64,000 nucleotides of DNA from Cyclina sinensis (taxonomy: Eukaryota; Mollusca; Bivalvia; Venerida; Veneridae). The stretch lies in NCBI GenBank assembly GCA_012932295.1, contig JAAONU010000123.1:310001-374000 (forward strand), in the 5' to 3' direction. The notes under the pieces were generated by a model. The model saw only the letters and a program-made list of their open reading frames with translations, was not told the origin of the DNA and did no database searches. Shown here piece by piece: positions 27,501-35,770 of the stretch. The number at the start of each line of letters is the position of its first letter. The first letter of the stretch is position 1. A program made the position numbers and the translations under genes.

Positions 27501-30406
27501 GGCTGGGAAGGTTTCAATTGCGAGACTGACATAGACGAATGTAAAAGAAAGTTACATGAATGTCATGCTAGTAGTGTTTGTAGGAACACTAACGGAAGTT
27601 ATGTATGTACACAAGAATCAACAGTAGTAGTACCTGTAACAACACATCTATTCCACACAGAGTCATACAGCACGTCTTTGATTGACAATGTGCCTGTTAC
27701 TACGGGAAGCGAAAATAAATCCAGTAATGTAACTACATCTCAACCTAGAGACCATATTACAAATAAAAATACTGATGACTTGCATTATTCTTCGAAACCT
27801 GTACAGAAATCCAGATCTACGACAAATACACCAGAAATAAATTCAGTTTATCTTGTTCGAGAAACAAGTGCGTCTACCGTTGTCACGTCCATTTCAAATA
27901 AAAATACCCTACCATTCAACACTAAAACCACTTCGCAATTAGAAACAAAATTACCGACTTCAAAGATAACCGCTCCTCCATCCACTTTAATAAAGACCAT
28001 AACAGAATCAACAGAAACTTTGTCCTCAACAACTGGAGAATTAAAAACAACAGTGCAATCAAAGATAACTCCTAAAATGTCTTCAGACGGTGGACATGAT
28101 GGAGTAACCGAAGTAATTTCTGACATTGAAACTTCTGCCAGACCCTCCACTGACACATCAACGGCAAGCAAAACAAAAACATCTCCTGTTCAAAGTACCA
28201 GGCCTTATATTATGTCTACAACTCGTACAACTCGTACAATTTCAACGAAAGGAAAACCAACAACGTTAAGTACACATTCGACCAGTTTGCATAATACGGT
28301 ACCTATTCTTATCGGATCCACAATGTCTACGGCCAAACCATATGGTTTGTTTACTTCCGTTTTTCTTTTCTTTTTCTCTCTCTCTTTTTTTTTAGAAGCA
28401 AGCAATTAATTTCATAAATTCAGCATATTTGGTATGTTTGCGTAATTGGTATCCCGCCATCTAAAGTTGAATCTCATACCTTAAACACTGGCATAATGAA
28501 TGGTTAAATAGAAAATTGTTTTATGCATGTGTAAAGTTTGTTTTCATATGTTGTAAGCAAAACAAAGAAAATTTGTTGTACCACATTTTCTTTTTGTTTC
28601 TTTTTTAATGTATTATAGAAAGTTTTACCGTGGAATTTGTGCAGGAGGTAAAACAATCTGATTTCAAAAACATTACACGGGGAATAAGAGAAGTTCTTCG
28701 CCTAGTTACTTGTAATAACAGCACTGTCATAAATGTGAACATCATTGACAACAAGAAGACGTAAGGGGGTGTGCTTACTTAATTCCTTCTTTATATCTAG
28801 TTCAAAGTTCAAAAATATATGCTGTGTACACCTTGCTATAGGATGCCTTTCCAAAACAATTGAGTGGAGGATATAATCCATATTATGAATTTTATAACAA
28901 GAGTGATACTCAAGTTTCAAGTTCGTAAAGCGCACTGCAACGTTAGTTCAACAAAATCCATTGTTTGATAAAATACTGTTGACAATAGATTAAGACCCAG
29001 TAAGTCTCACTTACTATTTTTCTTGTAAATGTTTTAACCATCTAGTGATGCCGCGATTGAATTCCATGCACAGTGTGATGGCAAAGATGTATCAAAGAAA
29101 GAAATTGCTGAAGCCTTTGATGCCTTGTCTCCGGAAAAATTGAAATCACTTTTTCCTTTTGAAGTCAAAAGAAAGGGACAAAATGCAGCAGAGGTACTTT
29201 TTGAAAAAATGATCATACTGGTTATGATACAAACGTCAGGCATGGCCTTGCGAATGTTCTTTCTGCTTTTAAGCCACAACAACAAAAACTTGGCTTTTAT
29301 ACCCAACATAAATATACTAAAAATTCATTGTGGACATTTTTGTTCTAAAGTTAACAAACCCTGATGATATCTATGTTTTAGTTATTCTTTAACTCAAATT
29401 TTTAGACACTATTCAGTCGAAGTTACGTACGTTTAAGTACTTCAGAATTACGTAAAACCTGATATATGCCGTTTCTGACAAGATAACTTGTTCATATATT
29501 GCTAATTGACTTTTTGTGGCTTGTGCGTCAACAGGTCGTATTAATCTTATTTTTCAGAAATCCTGGCTTCAGAAGAACAAGATGGTTGTAGTTGGTATAG
29601 GTGTTGGTGTAGTATTCGTTATAGCTATAGCTGTTGGCTGCAAGTGTTACAGGTAGGTAAATCATTAGATGTTTAAGGTTAGTTGTTTTTTAAGTATGTT
29701 AACAACTATAGTATTTCTTTAAACTTTTGTAAAACAGAATTTGGTCTACAGTTCGTAGATAGTAAGAGCAGGAATTTTTACGAAAGAGATAGAATATCCA
29801 CAAAACCTTTGTCATGCTTTGACGAAATGTTTTATTAAATTTGTAGATAAAAGTGCGTAGGCGATTATCATAACTATTGAGTTTTAGTGAGGACGTGATC
29901 ATTTTCATAAGGCCGATAACTCGTCGCAGCAATTGTGTCATTGTTAAATCGATCACAGTCTTTATCTATTTGCAAGAAACTGATGCAAATAGATACTGAC
30001 AGTTTGACGTCGATCTGGTGTTATTCGACACGTACTATAGCAATTTGCGCGTGATTAATTTAACATCGGTCTGTACGTGATCAAGTCAGTACGATATGTT
30101 TGTTAATGAATCATGTGCCCAAAATTCAACAAATAAAAACAAATTGATTTCAGATAACAAAATTGATGTTAGTAATTAATGCAAAATAACAGTGATACGG
30201 GATTGTTCTTAAAATATTTGATAATGTACTGTTATTTTAGATCTAAAAAGAACACGTCTAAGGGTGGACCTGTTTACGATGACACACCTACTTTTGTAGA
30301 GCTTCAAAATAAAGGGAGTGATTCCAGTAATGAAGCTGTAGCTCAAGCCAATCCGCTGTACGATTCGTTTACCTCTACAAACAGAGAAAGTTCAAGTTCT
30401 ATATAA
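3533..30406 (+). CDS. Gene A: Notch-ligand-like transmembrane protein with two C2-DSL modules, about 29 EGF domains and two X domains
   Basis: I assembled 17 coding exons: 3533-3589, 4011-4195, 4442-4568, 4914-5062, 5808-5944, 6625-6766, 6895-7057, 7345-7457, 7859-7985, 15047-15189, 19328-19449, 22623-23017, 24666-28344, 28619-28760, 29046-29193, 29558-29652 and 30241-30406. All introns are GT-AG, all phases join, and the total is 6090 nt (2029 residues). The start has an A at -3 and G at +4, with an in-frame TGA two codons upstream. Approximate domain order by residue: signal peptide 1-22, C2/MNNL 24-173, DSL-like 181-218, X 219-320, C2/MNNL 321-447, DSL 456-494, EGF array 496-1603, Ser/Thr-rich 1604-1846, X 1847-1943, TM 1952-1970, tail to 2029. 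Delta/Serrate/Jagged ligands have one C2 and one DSL, so this is a divergent relative. Gene B on the other strand is its paralogue. Role inferred: cell-surface ligand or adhesion protein. Exon ends rest on splice consensus and paralogue comparison, not transcripts. Confidence 0.88.
4011..5062 (+). other. Gene A exons 2-4: first C2/MNNL domain
   Basis: Exons 4011-4195, 4442-4568 and 4914-5062 (phases 0-2, 2-0, 0-2) encode residues 20 to about 173. Exon 2 shows the MNNL hallmarks of Notch ligands: a beta-strand with NIQLEVLQYDNPKG, then a Cys-Cys pair (KCCDNG), then CDPYFVICIG. Exon 3 has a lone Cys and ends in a Trp-rich strand. Exon 4 has a strand of the type EYVVNVIDDD. In known ligands this C2 domain precedes DSL and takes part in Notch or membrane binding. 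Confidence 0.85.
5808..5944 (+). other. Gene A exon 5: first DSL-like domain, five cysteines
   Basis: After the typical lead-in strand (VDLGIRIW) comes C-x8-C-x3-C-x7-C-x11-C, close to the DSL spacing, including CQDSYGGPDCSNKC. The exon runs from phase 2 to phase 1, like the other three DSL exons here. The sixth DSL cysteine, normally in a following GWxGxxC loop, is absent because the next exon starts the X domain. Confidence 0.8.
6625..7057 (+). other. Gene A exons 6-7: first X domain (two-cysteine, SEA/ferredoxin-like)
   Basis: Exons 6625-6766 (phase 1-2) and 6895-7057 (phase 2-0) encode about 102 residues. Exon 6 ends in a helix, a Cys and a strand (NICPEAHSVNVNVVHF). Exon 7 starts with SVEFKAKC, then a helix, then ALATYFPQV. 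The alternation beta-alpha-beta, beta-alpha-beta is that of a SEA or ferredoxin fold. The same pattern with the same phases recurs in exons 14-15 and twice in gene B. Two residues before TYFP this copy has lost the charged helix start seen in the others. Confidence 0.7.
8571..9017. repeat. Large palindrome with arms of about 200 bp
   Basis: The left arm (about 8571-8772) is repeated as an imperfect reverse complement at about 8799-9017. Paired landmarks are ACCACGTGATCATAAAGGC with GCCTTTAGTGACTCACGATC, GGGACATGTGTCAGTCTA with TAGACTGACACATGTCCC, and AAGCACTGCGTGAAA with TTTCACGCAGTGCTT around a loop of about 26 bp. This fits a foldback or MITE-type element with mutated arms. Confidence 0.75.
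9041..9862. repeat. Second inverted repeat, arms of about 200-230 bp
   Basis: The left arm 9041-9272 and the right arm about 9670-9862 are imperfect reverse complements. Landmarks: AGACTTTCTATCCATTG with a matching ATGGATAGAAAGT, GCCTGTTGTTGTTG with CAACAACAACAGGC, and AAATACGCAATGAACACT with a right-arm GAAGTCTTCATTGCGTATTT. It follows the preceding palindrome directly. The spacer of about 400 bp has no reading frame. Confidence 0.7.
11052..12832. mobile_element. 1.8-kb non-autonomous element with terminal inverted repeats of about 90 bp
   Basis: The left end (11052-11150, TTGAGGCCGTTTTAAGTT then TAGAAGACAACAGTTCGAAC) is found inverted at 12738-12832 (GTTCGAATTGTTGCCTTCTA then ACGGCCTCAA). 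Inside the TIRs are runs of a TTAGAACTTAG-type short repeat. The longest internal open frames (around 11226-11568) show no transposase motifs. Superfamily unknown. Confidence 0.65.
11090..11875. repeat. TTAGATCTTAGAAC-type short tandem repeats
   Basis: Variants of TTAGATCTTAGAAC and TTAGAACTTAG are clustered at 11108-11160 and 11724-11865, with inverted copies at 12742-12775. They lie within the 11052-12832 element and look like subterminal repeats or a degraded minisatellite. Confidence 0.5.
13777..13884. repeat. Tandem duplication of a 54-bp unit
   Basis: Two consecutive units start ACTTCAAACGGAAAG (13777 and 13831) and differ at a few bases only. This is a recent local duplication inside intron 9 of gene A. 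Confidence 0.75.
15190..19327 (+). other. Gene A intron 10
   Basis: 4.1 kb of AT-rich intron. The only clear structure is the palindrome at 18313-18436. Open stretches on the minus strand near 16285-16605 have a composition unlike their surroundings and could be a scrap of a mobile element, but I cannot assign a family. Confidence 0.5.
18313..18436. repeat. Palindromic MITE-like element
   Basis: Arms begin CCGGCTGGTATCAGCG and end CGCTGATACTAGCCGG. The inner arms TGGGGCGACC with GTCGCCCC and TCTCGACG with CGTCTCGA also pair. It is about 124 bp overall with no coding content. Confidence 0.7.
19328..19449 (+). other. Gene A exon 11: second DSL domain
   Basis: Lead-in strand LVIEMLIW, then CAQGWAGDHCQHQC, then two more cysteines (KIC and LVC). 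The sixth cysteine is supplied by exon 12 (GYHGSSC), giving a complete six-cysteine DSL. The exon runs from phase 2 to phase 1, as does exon 5. This second copy, not the first, keeps the canonical DSL-to-EGF junction of Notch ligands. Confidence 0.82.
21346..22245 (+). mobile_element. 5'-truncated LINE (non-LTR retrotransposon) 3' end
   Basis: An open frame from about 21346 to 22001 encodes the C-terminal part of a LINE reverse-transcriptase polyprotein: a lead-in SVRYWNRLLAFDNNRITK, then the stretch around RSLLAQFRIGIL, then a Cys-Cys-His-Cys knuckle (CTLCNMN and HFLVDC). Stop at 22001. The 3' tail ends in a short TTAC repeat at 22204-22240. It lies in the sense direction in intron 11 of gene A. 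The frame is intact but the upstream enzyme domains are missing. Confidence 0.75.
22204..22240. repeat. (TTAC)n microsatellite
   Basis: About nine TTAC units with one ATAC variant. It directly terminates the LINE fragment and is probably its 3' tail. Confidence 0.85.
22623..27615 (+). other. Gene A exons 12-13: array of about 29 EGF domains
   Basis: Exon 22623-23017 finishes DSL-2 and carries EGF 1-3 and half of EGF 4. Exon 24666-28344 (3679 nt) completes EGF 4 and continues without an intron to a last half EGF near 27615. Most repeats start D-x-D/N-E-C and have C-x-N-x4-Y/F-x-C-x-C, the calcium-binding and Asp/Asn hydroxylation consensus. Many carry C-x4-T-C (for example CKHNGTC), the POFUT1 O-fucose consensus, and some carry C-x-S-x-P-C (CNSLPC, CISFPC, CHSSPC), the POGLUT consensus. 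EGF 29 stops after its fourth cysteine (YVCTQES). Confidence 0.92.
25329..25913 (+). repeat. Five tandem, near-identical 117-bp EGF-coding units
   Basis: Five consecutive 39-codon units (EGF 10-14) begin at 25329, 25446, 25563, 25680 and 25797. Each reads SVDINECNEYSPCLNNATC or a close variant and ends GGYTCHCLQGWTG. They differ from each other at only a few positions, while the EGFs on both sides are well diverged. This indicates recent unequal crossing-over or gene conversion. Antisense reading frames over this block are artefacts of the repeat. Confidence 0.9.
27616..28344 (+). other. Gene A mucin-like Ser/Thr-rich linker
   Basis: About 240 residues dominated by Ser, Thr, Lys and Pro with very few aromatic or Cys residues, ending STAKPY at a GT donor (28345). 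This suggests an O-glycosylated stalk lifting the EGF array from the membrane-proximal X domain. The frame runs on past the donor to a stop at 28409, so retention of this intron would give a shorter form ending in a hydrophobic segment (VFLFFFSLSFFLEASN). Confidence 0.8.
28619..29193 (+). other. Gene A exons 14-15: juxtamembrane X domain
   Basis: Exons 28619-28760 (phase 1-2) and 29046-29193 (phase 2-0) match the phases of exons 6-7. Exon 14: strand SFTVEFVQEV, helix NITRGIREVLRLV, Cys, strand VINVNIID. Exon 15: strand AIEFHAQCDG, helix KKEIAEAFDAL, then LKSLFPFEV. Gene B has the same sequence type (VEFHAQCDG, LASYFPVEL). The position next to the membrane and the topology suggest a SEA-like domain. 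No GSVVV cleavage motif is visible. Confidence 0.78.
29558..30406 (+). other. Gene A exons 16-17: transmembrane helix and cytoplasmic tail
   Basis: Exon 29558-29652 (95 nt, the same length as in gene B) encodes the helix VVVGIGVGVVFVIAIAVG followed by CKCYR. Exon 30241-30406 encodes a tail of about 55 residues with SKKNTSKGG, a Tyr in PVYDD, the NPxY motif in ANPLYDSF, and a C-terminus SSSSI that fits a class I PDZ ligand. The stop is TAA at 30404-30406. Confidence 0.85.
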
Positions 30407-30902
30407 TCATCTGCCACAACATTTCTGAAATATTTGTTATAATGATTCTGAAAGTGAAAACGCTTATCTGATGTTATGTATAATTGTACATAGTGAAAAA
30501 ACTAGCTTTTTTATTTTGTTTCTGCCTCTAAAATGTTTTAAAAGTTCGCGTGCTATTATGAGATTGTAAAAAAACTGAATGTAATCAATGTTTAGATGAA
30601 CTTTTATTAGGTATACTGCATGAAGTAAAGACGTAAGATATTTCTATGTGTGTTTAGTGTGTCTTGAACATGTGTCATAGTGTTCCTCTTCTTATTTGCT
30701 GAATGTAGTTGGTAATTAGTCCCTGGTGTTTTCTCTTTTATTAACAACTGACACGGCATAACACTTACTCTATGGCTATTGATTCTTTTGTTATGGTTGC
30801 AGTAGTTGCAGTATATAACAGTCACATTGTTTCTTAATTACCAAACTCAATGTCAAAAATTCGAAAACTTCGCGCAAATAATTTGGAATGACGCATTTCC
30901 CC

Positions 30903-30990
30903 TTGAGACTATCAACCCCTAGTTGGATTCAAACTAGCAACATATGAATCGGAAGTCTAGTGCCCTAGCCCTCGGCCACTGCTATTCCAA
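30903..30990 (-). repeat. tRNA-derived SINE or tRNA pseudogene
   Basis: Read on the minus strand, an A-box-like TGGCCGAGGG (about 30969-30978) is followed about 35 bp later by a B-box-like AGTTTGAATCC (30925-30935). The fold is not a clean cloverleaf, so a SINE head or decayed tRNA is more likely than a working tRNA gene. Confidence 0.35.
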
Positions 30991-31403
30991 GTGTAAGCTA
31001 ATCAAAGCGACAAAAGTGAGTTTTAGTAAATACAAGATTTGTGAGGGAAGGATCAAGTCCTTTAAGCGTTACAAAAACAGTACAGATATAAAAGGCAGGG
31101 CTTTCAAAATACTTTTTAACGCAGAAGTCAGTCTTTTCTTATAATATTATCGATATTCAGTCTAATTTCCCATCATATCTTGTGTAATCAATATAAAATG
31201 CTTGTAAATTTTAATCTGGAAAGTCTGTGCCTATGTAACGAGTTTGTGTATAATTTTCAAGTAAGAGAAGTTGAATCTGACCAGGATCTTTTCCCATGCT
31301 ACAAAACCCTTGCGAAAATTACCTTCTTTCTTTCAATTCAATGAAAACTTTTAATTTCACTATTATTATCACTTTTTGCAGATTTGTCACATTAAGGCCT
31401 GAA

Positions 31404-32168
31404 TACTGTAAACCAAGAAACTTTCGCGGATACAACATTTCGAGTTTTTCATACTGTTGACGATTTCGCGGCGACATTCTTTTGCGAAAAAAAACTATCC
31501 GCTAAATACGCGAAACTAAAGTCGTAACATCAAAAATACAAACCTGCCAGTGCAATTACAAGAAGTGATCGAATGATACACCACATTTTTTTGTAATCAT
31601 GGTATTTGTTTTAAGACTTGTGACCTTCTTTTGAATAGAAATCACAGACTATCACAGACTATCGTTAGGCAAAATGTTTGGTTGATTATAACTTATATCT
31701 CTTACATAAATATATTATAACATTGCTATAACTGCTAATTAACAGTTGTATAAGCTGGTTGGTCACAGTTTGCTATTTTACCCCTTCCTTATCAAAACAG
31801 GTGTTAATTAGAATATTTGAGAAAAAAAGTCAAACAATTGTAATGTGTCACTTAAGAAATCTGTGCAAAAGAGTTCTCATCTATACAAATATACTTGTAT
31901 ATTTAAAGTATAGTGTTCAATGATAATAATAAAATGAAATCAGTCAGGTTTTACACATATGTAACTGACTGCAAGTTAAACAATAAAACGTTGTGTTATT
32001 GCATACGGCAATTATTAAATGAGCTTTTTTTATCTACATGAATGGGTCATTCTCTTCTGTAGCTAGAAAATTCTGCGTTTTCAAAGAGAAGGCCTTTTCG
32101 CGGTTATTTAAATTCGCGAAAAAAATGGCACCCGCGAAAGCCGAGAAAACATTTCTTCGTTTACAGTA
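31404..32168. mobile_element. Non-autonomous element with TACTGTAAAC ends and TTCGCGG subterminal motifs
   Basis: The left end TACTGTAAACCAAGAAA then CTTTCGCGG (31404 on) matches the reverse complement of the right end (CCGCGAAAGC then TTTCTTCGTTTACAGTA, 32131-32168). Several TTCGCG or CGCGAA motifs sit inside both ends. It has no reading frame. About 765 bp. Confidence 0.6.
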
Positions 32169-33229
32169 ATTCGTTTGTGATAAAAGATGACGCTGTAGAA
32201 AGACAAAATAACAATGATACGGGATTGTTCTTGCAATGTTTGATAGTGTTTGGGAATATTTTTATCTGTTTTCATATTCTGCTAATTTTGACATGTTAAA
32301 TTAGTACGTAGTGTTATAGCCTATCAATAAGTTGTGTAATAGTTTTATATTCTTTTTTTTTCAAATAGTTTCAAATGATAAAGATTTGTTGTCATTGTGT
32401 AAAAAAAGTTATTAAAGTTTGATAACTAAGAAGACAATGGATAAAAATCAATAATAAAAAAAAATAAGTTAGATGTATTGATACAATGTTTTTATATATA
32501 AATAAATTCTTGTTTTTATCTTTTGTAGTGATTCTTACTGTTTTAATAAAATAATGAAATCAGTGTTATTGGAATAACAACTTCTCTGGTAAAAACTTCC
32601 GGAACAGTTCAGTTATTTATATGAAATAAATAACACTATCATGATTCAACATCTTGCCGATCCTTACAAAAAAATCATAGGCAGTGTGAAAAGTACTGTA
32701 GAGATTAAGATCTTGTTAGTTTGAAATAAGAAAGGTCTATGAGATAATGGCATGGACAACTTCATGCTTATCATATTATTATTGGCTAGATATGCATTTT
32801 AAAGATAAAAAGTTTATGTTAATGATTATATAAGCAACGTCGAAGTTAAATAATGCCTTTCTTCGATAGAATATTAATCAGTACAAGATTACAGAAGAAA
32901 GTCTACGTGAACATCTGCTCTTTCCGCTATATTAAAAAAAACCACTTCGGCCATGTTGCTATGCGCAAACAGTTGCGCGAAATAGGTAAATGCCTAATGT
33001 CCGACCTGATCGATCGGAAGTGAAAGAAAGGAAAAAGAAAAGAGACCAAACTAGAGTGCTTTGATTGCCCTACAGCGCCCATTTCAGAAAAACTACTAAG
33101 AAAGACAATTGCCATGTATCCGATAATGGATTTATCATTTAAACTTGTAACCTAATGTTTAACGCAAAGTGATCCGTAACTGAATCTGACATAGAAATTA
33201 CCAAGACAAAAAAATGATAAAAACCATTT

Positions 33230-33725
33230 CTGAATGCTAAATTTGCTACCTAGAGTGTTATCAAAACATATTTTTTTCGAATTAACACGGTGACTTGTTT
33301 AAGACTCCAGATGACCCGTGTTCAGAATTAACCTAAAAGTCATCAACACAGTCAGTTTCACCACAATTTAAATCTTTGCGTCTAGAGCGTTAGGAAGGTT
33401 TTCCATTGATAAAAGCTAGTTACCTAGTTTGGGCCAAATGTGTTTAATATTCACACGTAATCTAGATTTTTATCAAAAATCATTATGACAGAATTTAAAG
33501 TGAGGCCTCTAGAGCGCTAACAATAAACCAGTGACCGACCCAGTTTGTAACCCTAGATAACTCATATTCAAACTCGACCTAGAAATCAAGATAAATTTTC
33601 ATATTCTTGGATGCAGAATAGGTCATTGTGTCCTCTAGAATGTTAACTAACTAATCTTGGACAGACAGACAGACACACAGTGGAAATAGCTCACCATGAG
33701 CACTTCGTATTCTGGTGAACCTAAT
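33230..33725. repeat. Degenerate tandem-repeat element ending in a GACA microsatellite
   Basis: Three poorly conserved units share CTAGAGCG or CTAGAATG-type cores (about 33382, 33509, 33637) and are followed by GACAGACAGACAGACACACAG (33660-33680) and a short inverted motif TCACCATGAGCACTTCGTAT. The layout, imperfect tandem core plus microsatellite, resembles the element at 35935-36545. Confidence 0.5.
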
Positions 33726-33900
33726 AGCTGTGTTCCTATAATCTATTTTTAACTTTTTTACTCTAAATTGCAATTTTCTAAATGTTCGTAAAACGTTTAT
33801 TTAATACTAATAGGAATTAATTATTTTAAGGAAATTAGTTTCTTAAGCATTTATTCTAACATTATCTGCAATTCGCCGACAATAAGCAAAGAAGGAATTG

Positions 33901-33932
33901 AGCGTGCTATATCATAGGCAGTATAGCACGCT
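33901..33932. repeat. Perfect short hairpin
   Basis: AGCGTGCTAT and ATAGCACGCT pair around a 12-base loop. It lies in the 3' flank of gene B about 1 kb past its stop codon. Confidence 0.6.
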
Positions 33933-34027
33933 GAACACAAGCGCGCGCCCGCTGACGTCAATGCGAACGTTACTGTTAAATAGTGCACATACTTGTGCCC
34001 CTTATAAATATACCTACTTGTTAGAAT

Positions 34028-34203
34028 GGAAATAGATTTTAACATTTTCGTGATCTACCGTCGTATATATCACGGTTTCTCGTTCATATGCGTAGTTATT
34101 TAATCACTCAGGCCTACGGCCTTCGTGTTTAAATTACTACGCATCTGAACTCGACACCGTGATATATCAGACGGTATATCACTCAAACTTAAAATCTATT
34201 TCC
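34028..34203. repeat. Palindromic MITE-like element
   Basis: The left arm GGAAATAGATTTT, ATCACGGTTTC, ATATGCGTAG pairs with the right arm CTACGCATCTG, ACACCGTGATATA, AAAATCTATTTCC. About 176 bp, no coding content, 0.8 kb beyond the gene B stop. Confidence 0.65.
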
Positions 34204-34524
34204 TAAATATTTACTCGTCGCCGTGTTGGTGCGAACGGCAATACAATCCAGTCCCTTTATGACCATTAAAAAAGGGGAATCCCCAATTTACACGAATATT
34301 CCTAGGGCCGGTATGCTAGCTGAATACCTGAAACGGTCCTTCAAAAAATAAAGAAGACGTTAAAAATGTAATTTATTAAATAGATAAATTTTCTAAACAT
34401 AGCAATACAACATCCAGACAAAAACATAGAACTAACAAGACAACAGCTAGCATATAAAAGTATAATTTGATAAATTCTGTGTATGCATTTTAATCGAGAT
34501 AATAATATTCAAGTAATGAACATT

Positions 34525-34570
34525 TATGATGATGACGACGATGATAATACTGATAATGATGATAAAAGAA
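34525..34570. repeat. GAT/GAC-rich microsatellite
   Basis: Imperfect GATGATGACGACGATGATAAT run in the 3' flank of gene B. Confidence 0.6.
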
Positions 34571-34993
34571 ATAATAAAGATAATGAGAATGATTATTAAT
34601 ATAAATGACTGGATAAAATTTAGATAATGATAGAAATCAACTATGATTTAAAAATTTAGGAAATAAACATTTTAACTGACGGCGCGTTTAGTAATATTAA
34701 TAGTATTGTAAAAAAGAAGATATAGATAGCATACGCCTTGGAAACATATTCGTATAATTCTCTGTGTTAAAAAGATTTGTCACTGTGACGATGTGTAGCC
34801 TTTTTCTCTGTCTGTGTAATTCTATCTATTCACTGATGGCGATTACATATTCCCATGGAAAAACTGCAAACTCGCTCATCTATCATTGTAAATAGATCTA
34901 TGGCTTACTTAATCCAATACAAACTTCACACAGAACTCTACAAGATGTCTCCAGGAACTGAATTACACACAGACATCGTTAAGTGTATAACGT

Positions 34994-35770
34994 TTATATC
35001 TGTGTCTGATGAGGATACAGTGAGTCATACACGGGGTTCCGGATTTGTATTGTTTCAGTACCATCCATGTCCTCAAGTTCGCTCACTATTTCATCGTTGA
35101 ACCTTTCTCTGGGATTCGAGTTTTTCTTTCTAGAATTGTTCAGTATTATGAAATGATTATAGTTTTGTCGTATGAAGCACTAAATTTAATACAGGTGTTT
35201 GTGCTTTAAGAGGAAAGTAAACTGCAGTTCAGTAGATGCTCTCGACAGTAAATATAGATGACAATTTTACTTTTTTATATAATCAAAACGATGCCTCACA
35301 TAGTCGAACAATTACAGAATATTCATCAAAAATTTTCTTAGCAAAAGTTTGTGTGACAATATTTTGACGTAAGATATAGAATTATAGCATACGATATGCC
35401 ATACAAGAAATAAATCTTAGGCTCCAATGGTAGCAGTCACTGCATTGTCTACAGAACATGGAACCGCTTATCGTAAAGCTTAGTTGTAAGTATAGAGCCT
35501 TGAAGTTAAGGGTTCAAATCCCGTTATCGGAATTCACTATGACTTGTGTATTCTTCATTTCATTGTTGTGAAGCCATCTTTGTAAAGTAGTCATCAGCAG
35601 TAAAACCTATATAGCAAAAGAACTGGTTTGCAATCAATTTAATTGGTTAGTGTAAACGACTGAAGCAATGTTTACCTCCTGTAACAAACAATAACAACAA
35701 CTATGATGACTAAGACCACAACACCACCAGCAGCGCCACCTACTATAGGTATATGTGACGCTATCCAAGA
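34994..35770 (-). other. Gene B exons 17-18: transmembrane helix and cytoplasmic tail
   Basis: Exon 35770-35676 (95 nt) encodes the helix IVGGAAGGVVVLVIIVVVIV followed by CYRR. Exon 35129-34994 encodes a tail of about 46 residues: RKKNSNPRERF, an acidic stretch, the NPxY motif in RNPVYDSLY, and the C-terminus HQTQI, a class I PDZ-ligand pattern. Stop TAA at 34996-34994. Both tail motifs are shared with gene A. Confidence 0.85.

Larger units (their letters stand above)
30407..34993. other. Region between the convergent 3' ends of genes A and B
   Basis: It holds the 3' UTRs of both genes plus repeats (31404-32168, 33230-33725, 34028-34203). Several AATAAA hexamers exist (for example 31928 and 31982 on +, and about 34371 on -), but I cannot choose the used poly(A) sites. 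No other coding exon is supported. Confidence 0.55.

Noticed and set aside
24666..28409. Gene A ending at 28409 as a secreted single-exon EGF protein
   Set aside because: A good donor at 28345 joins in phase to exons 14-17, and gene B has the same membrane-proximal exons. The shorter form is kept only as a possible alternative.
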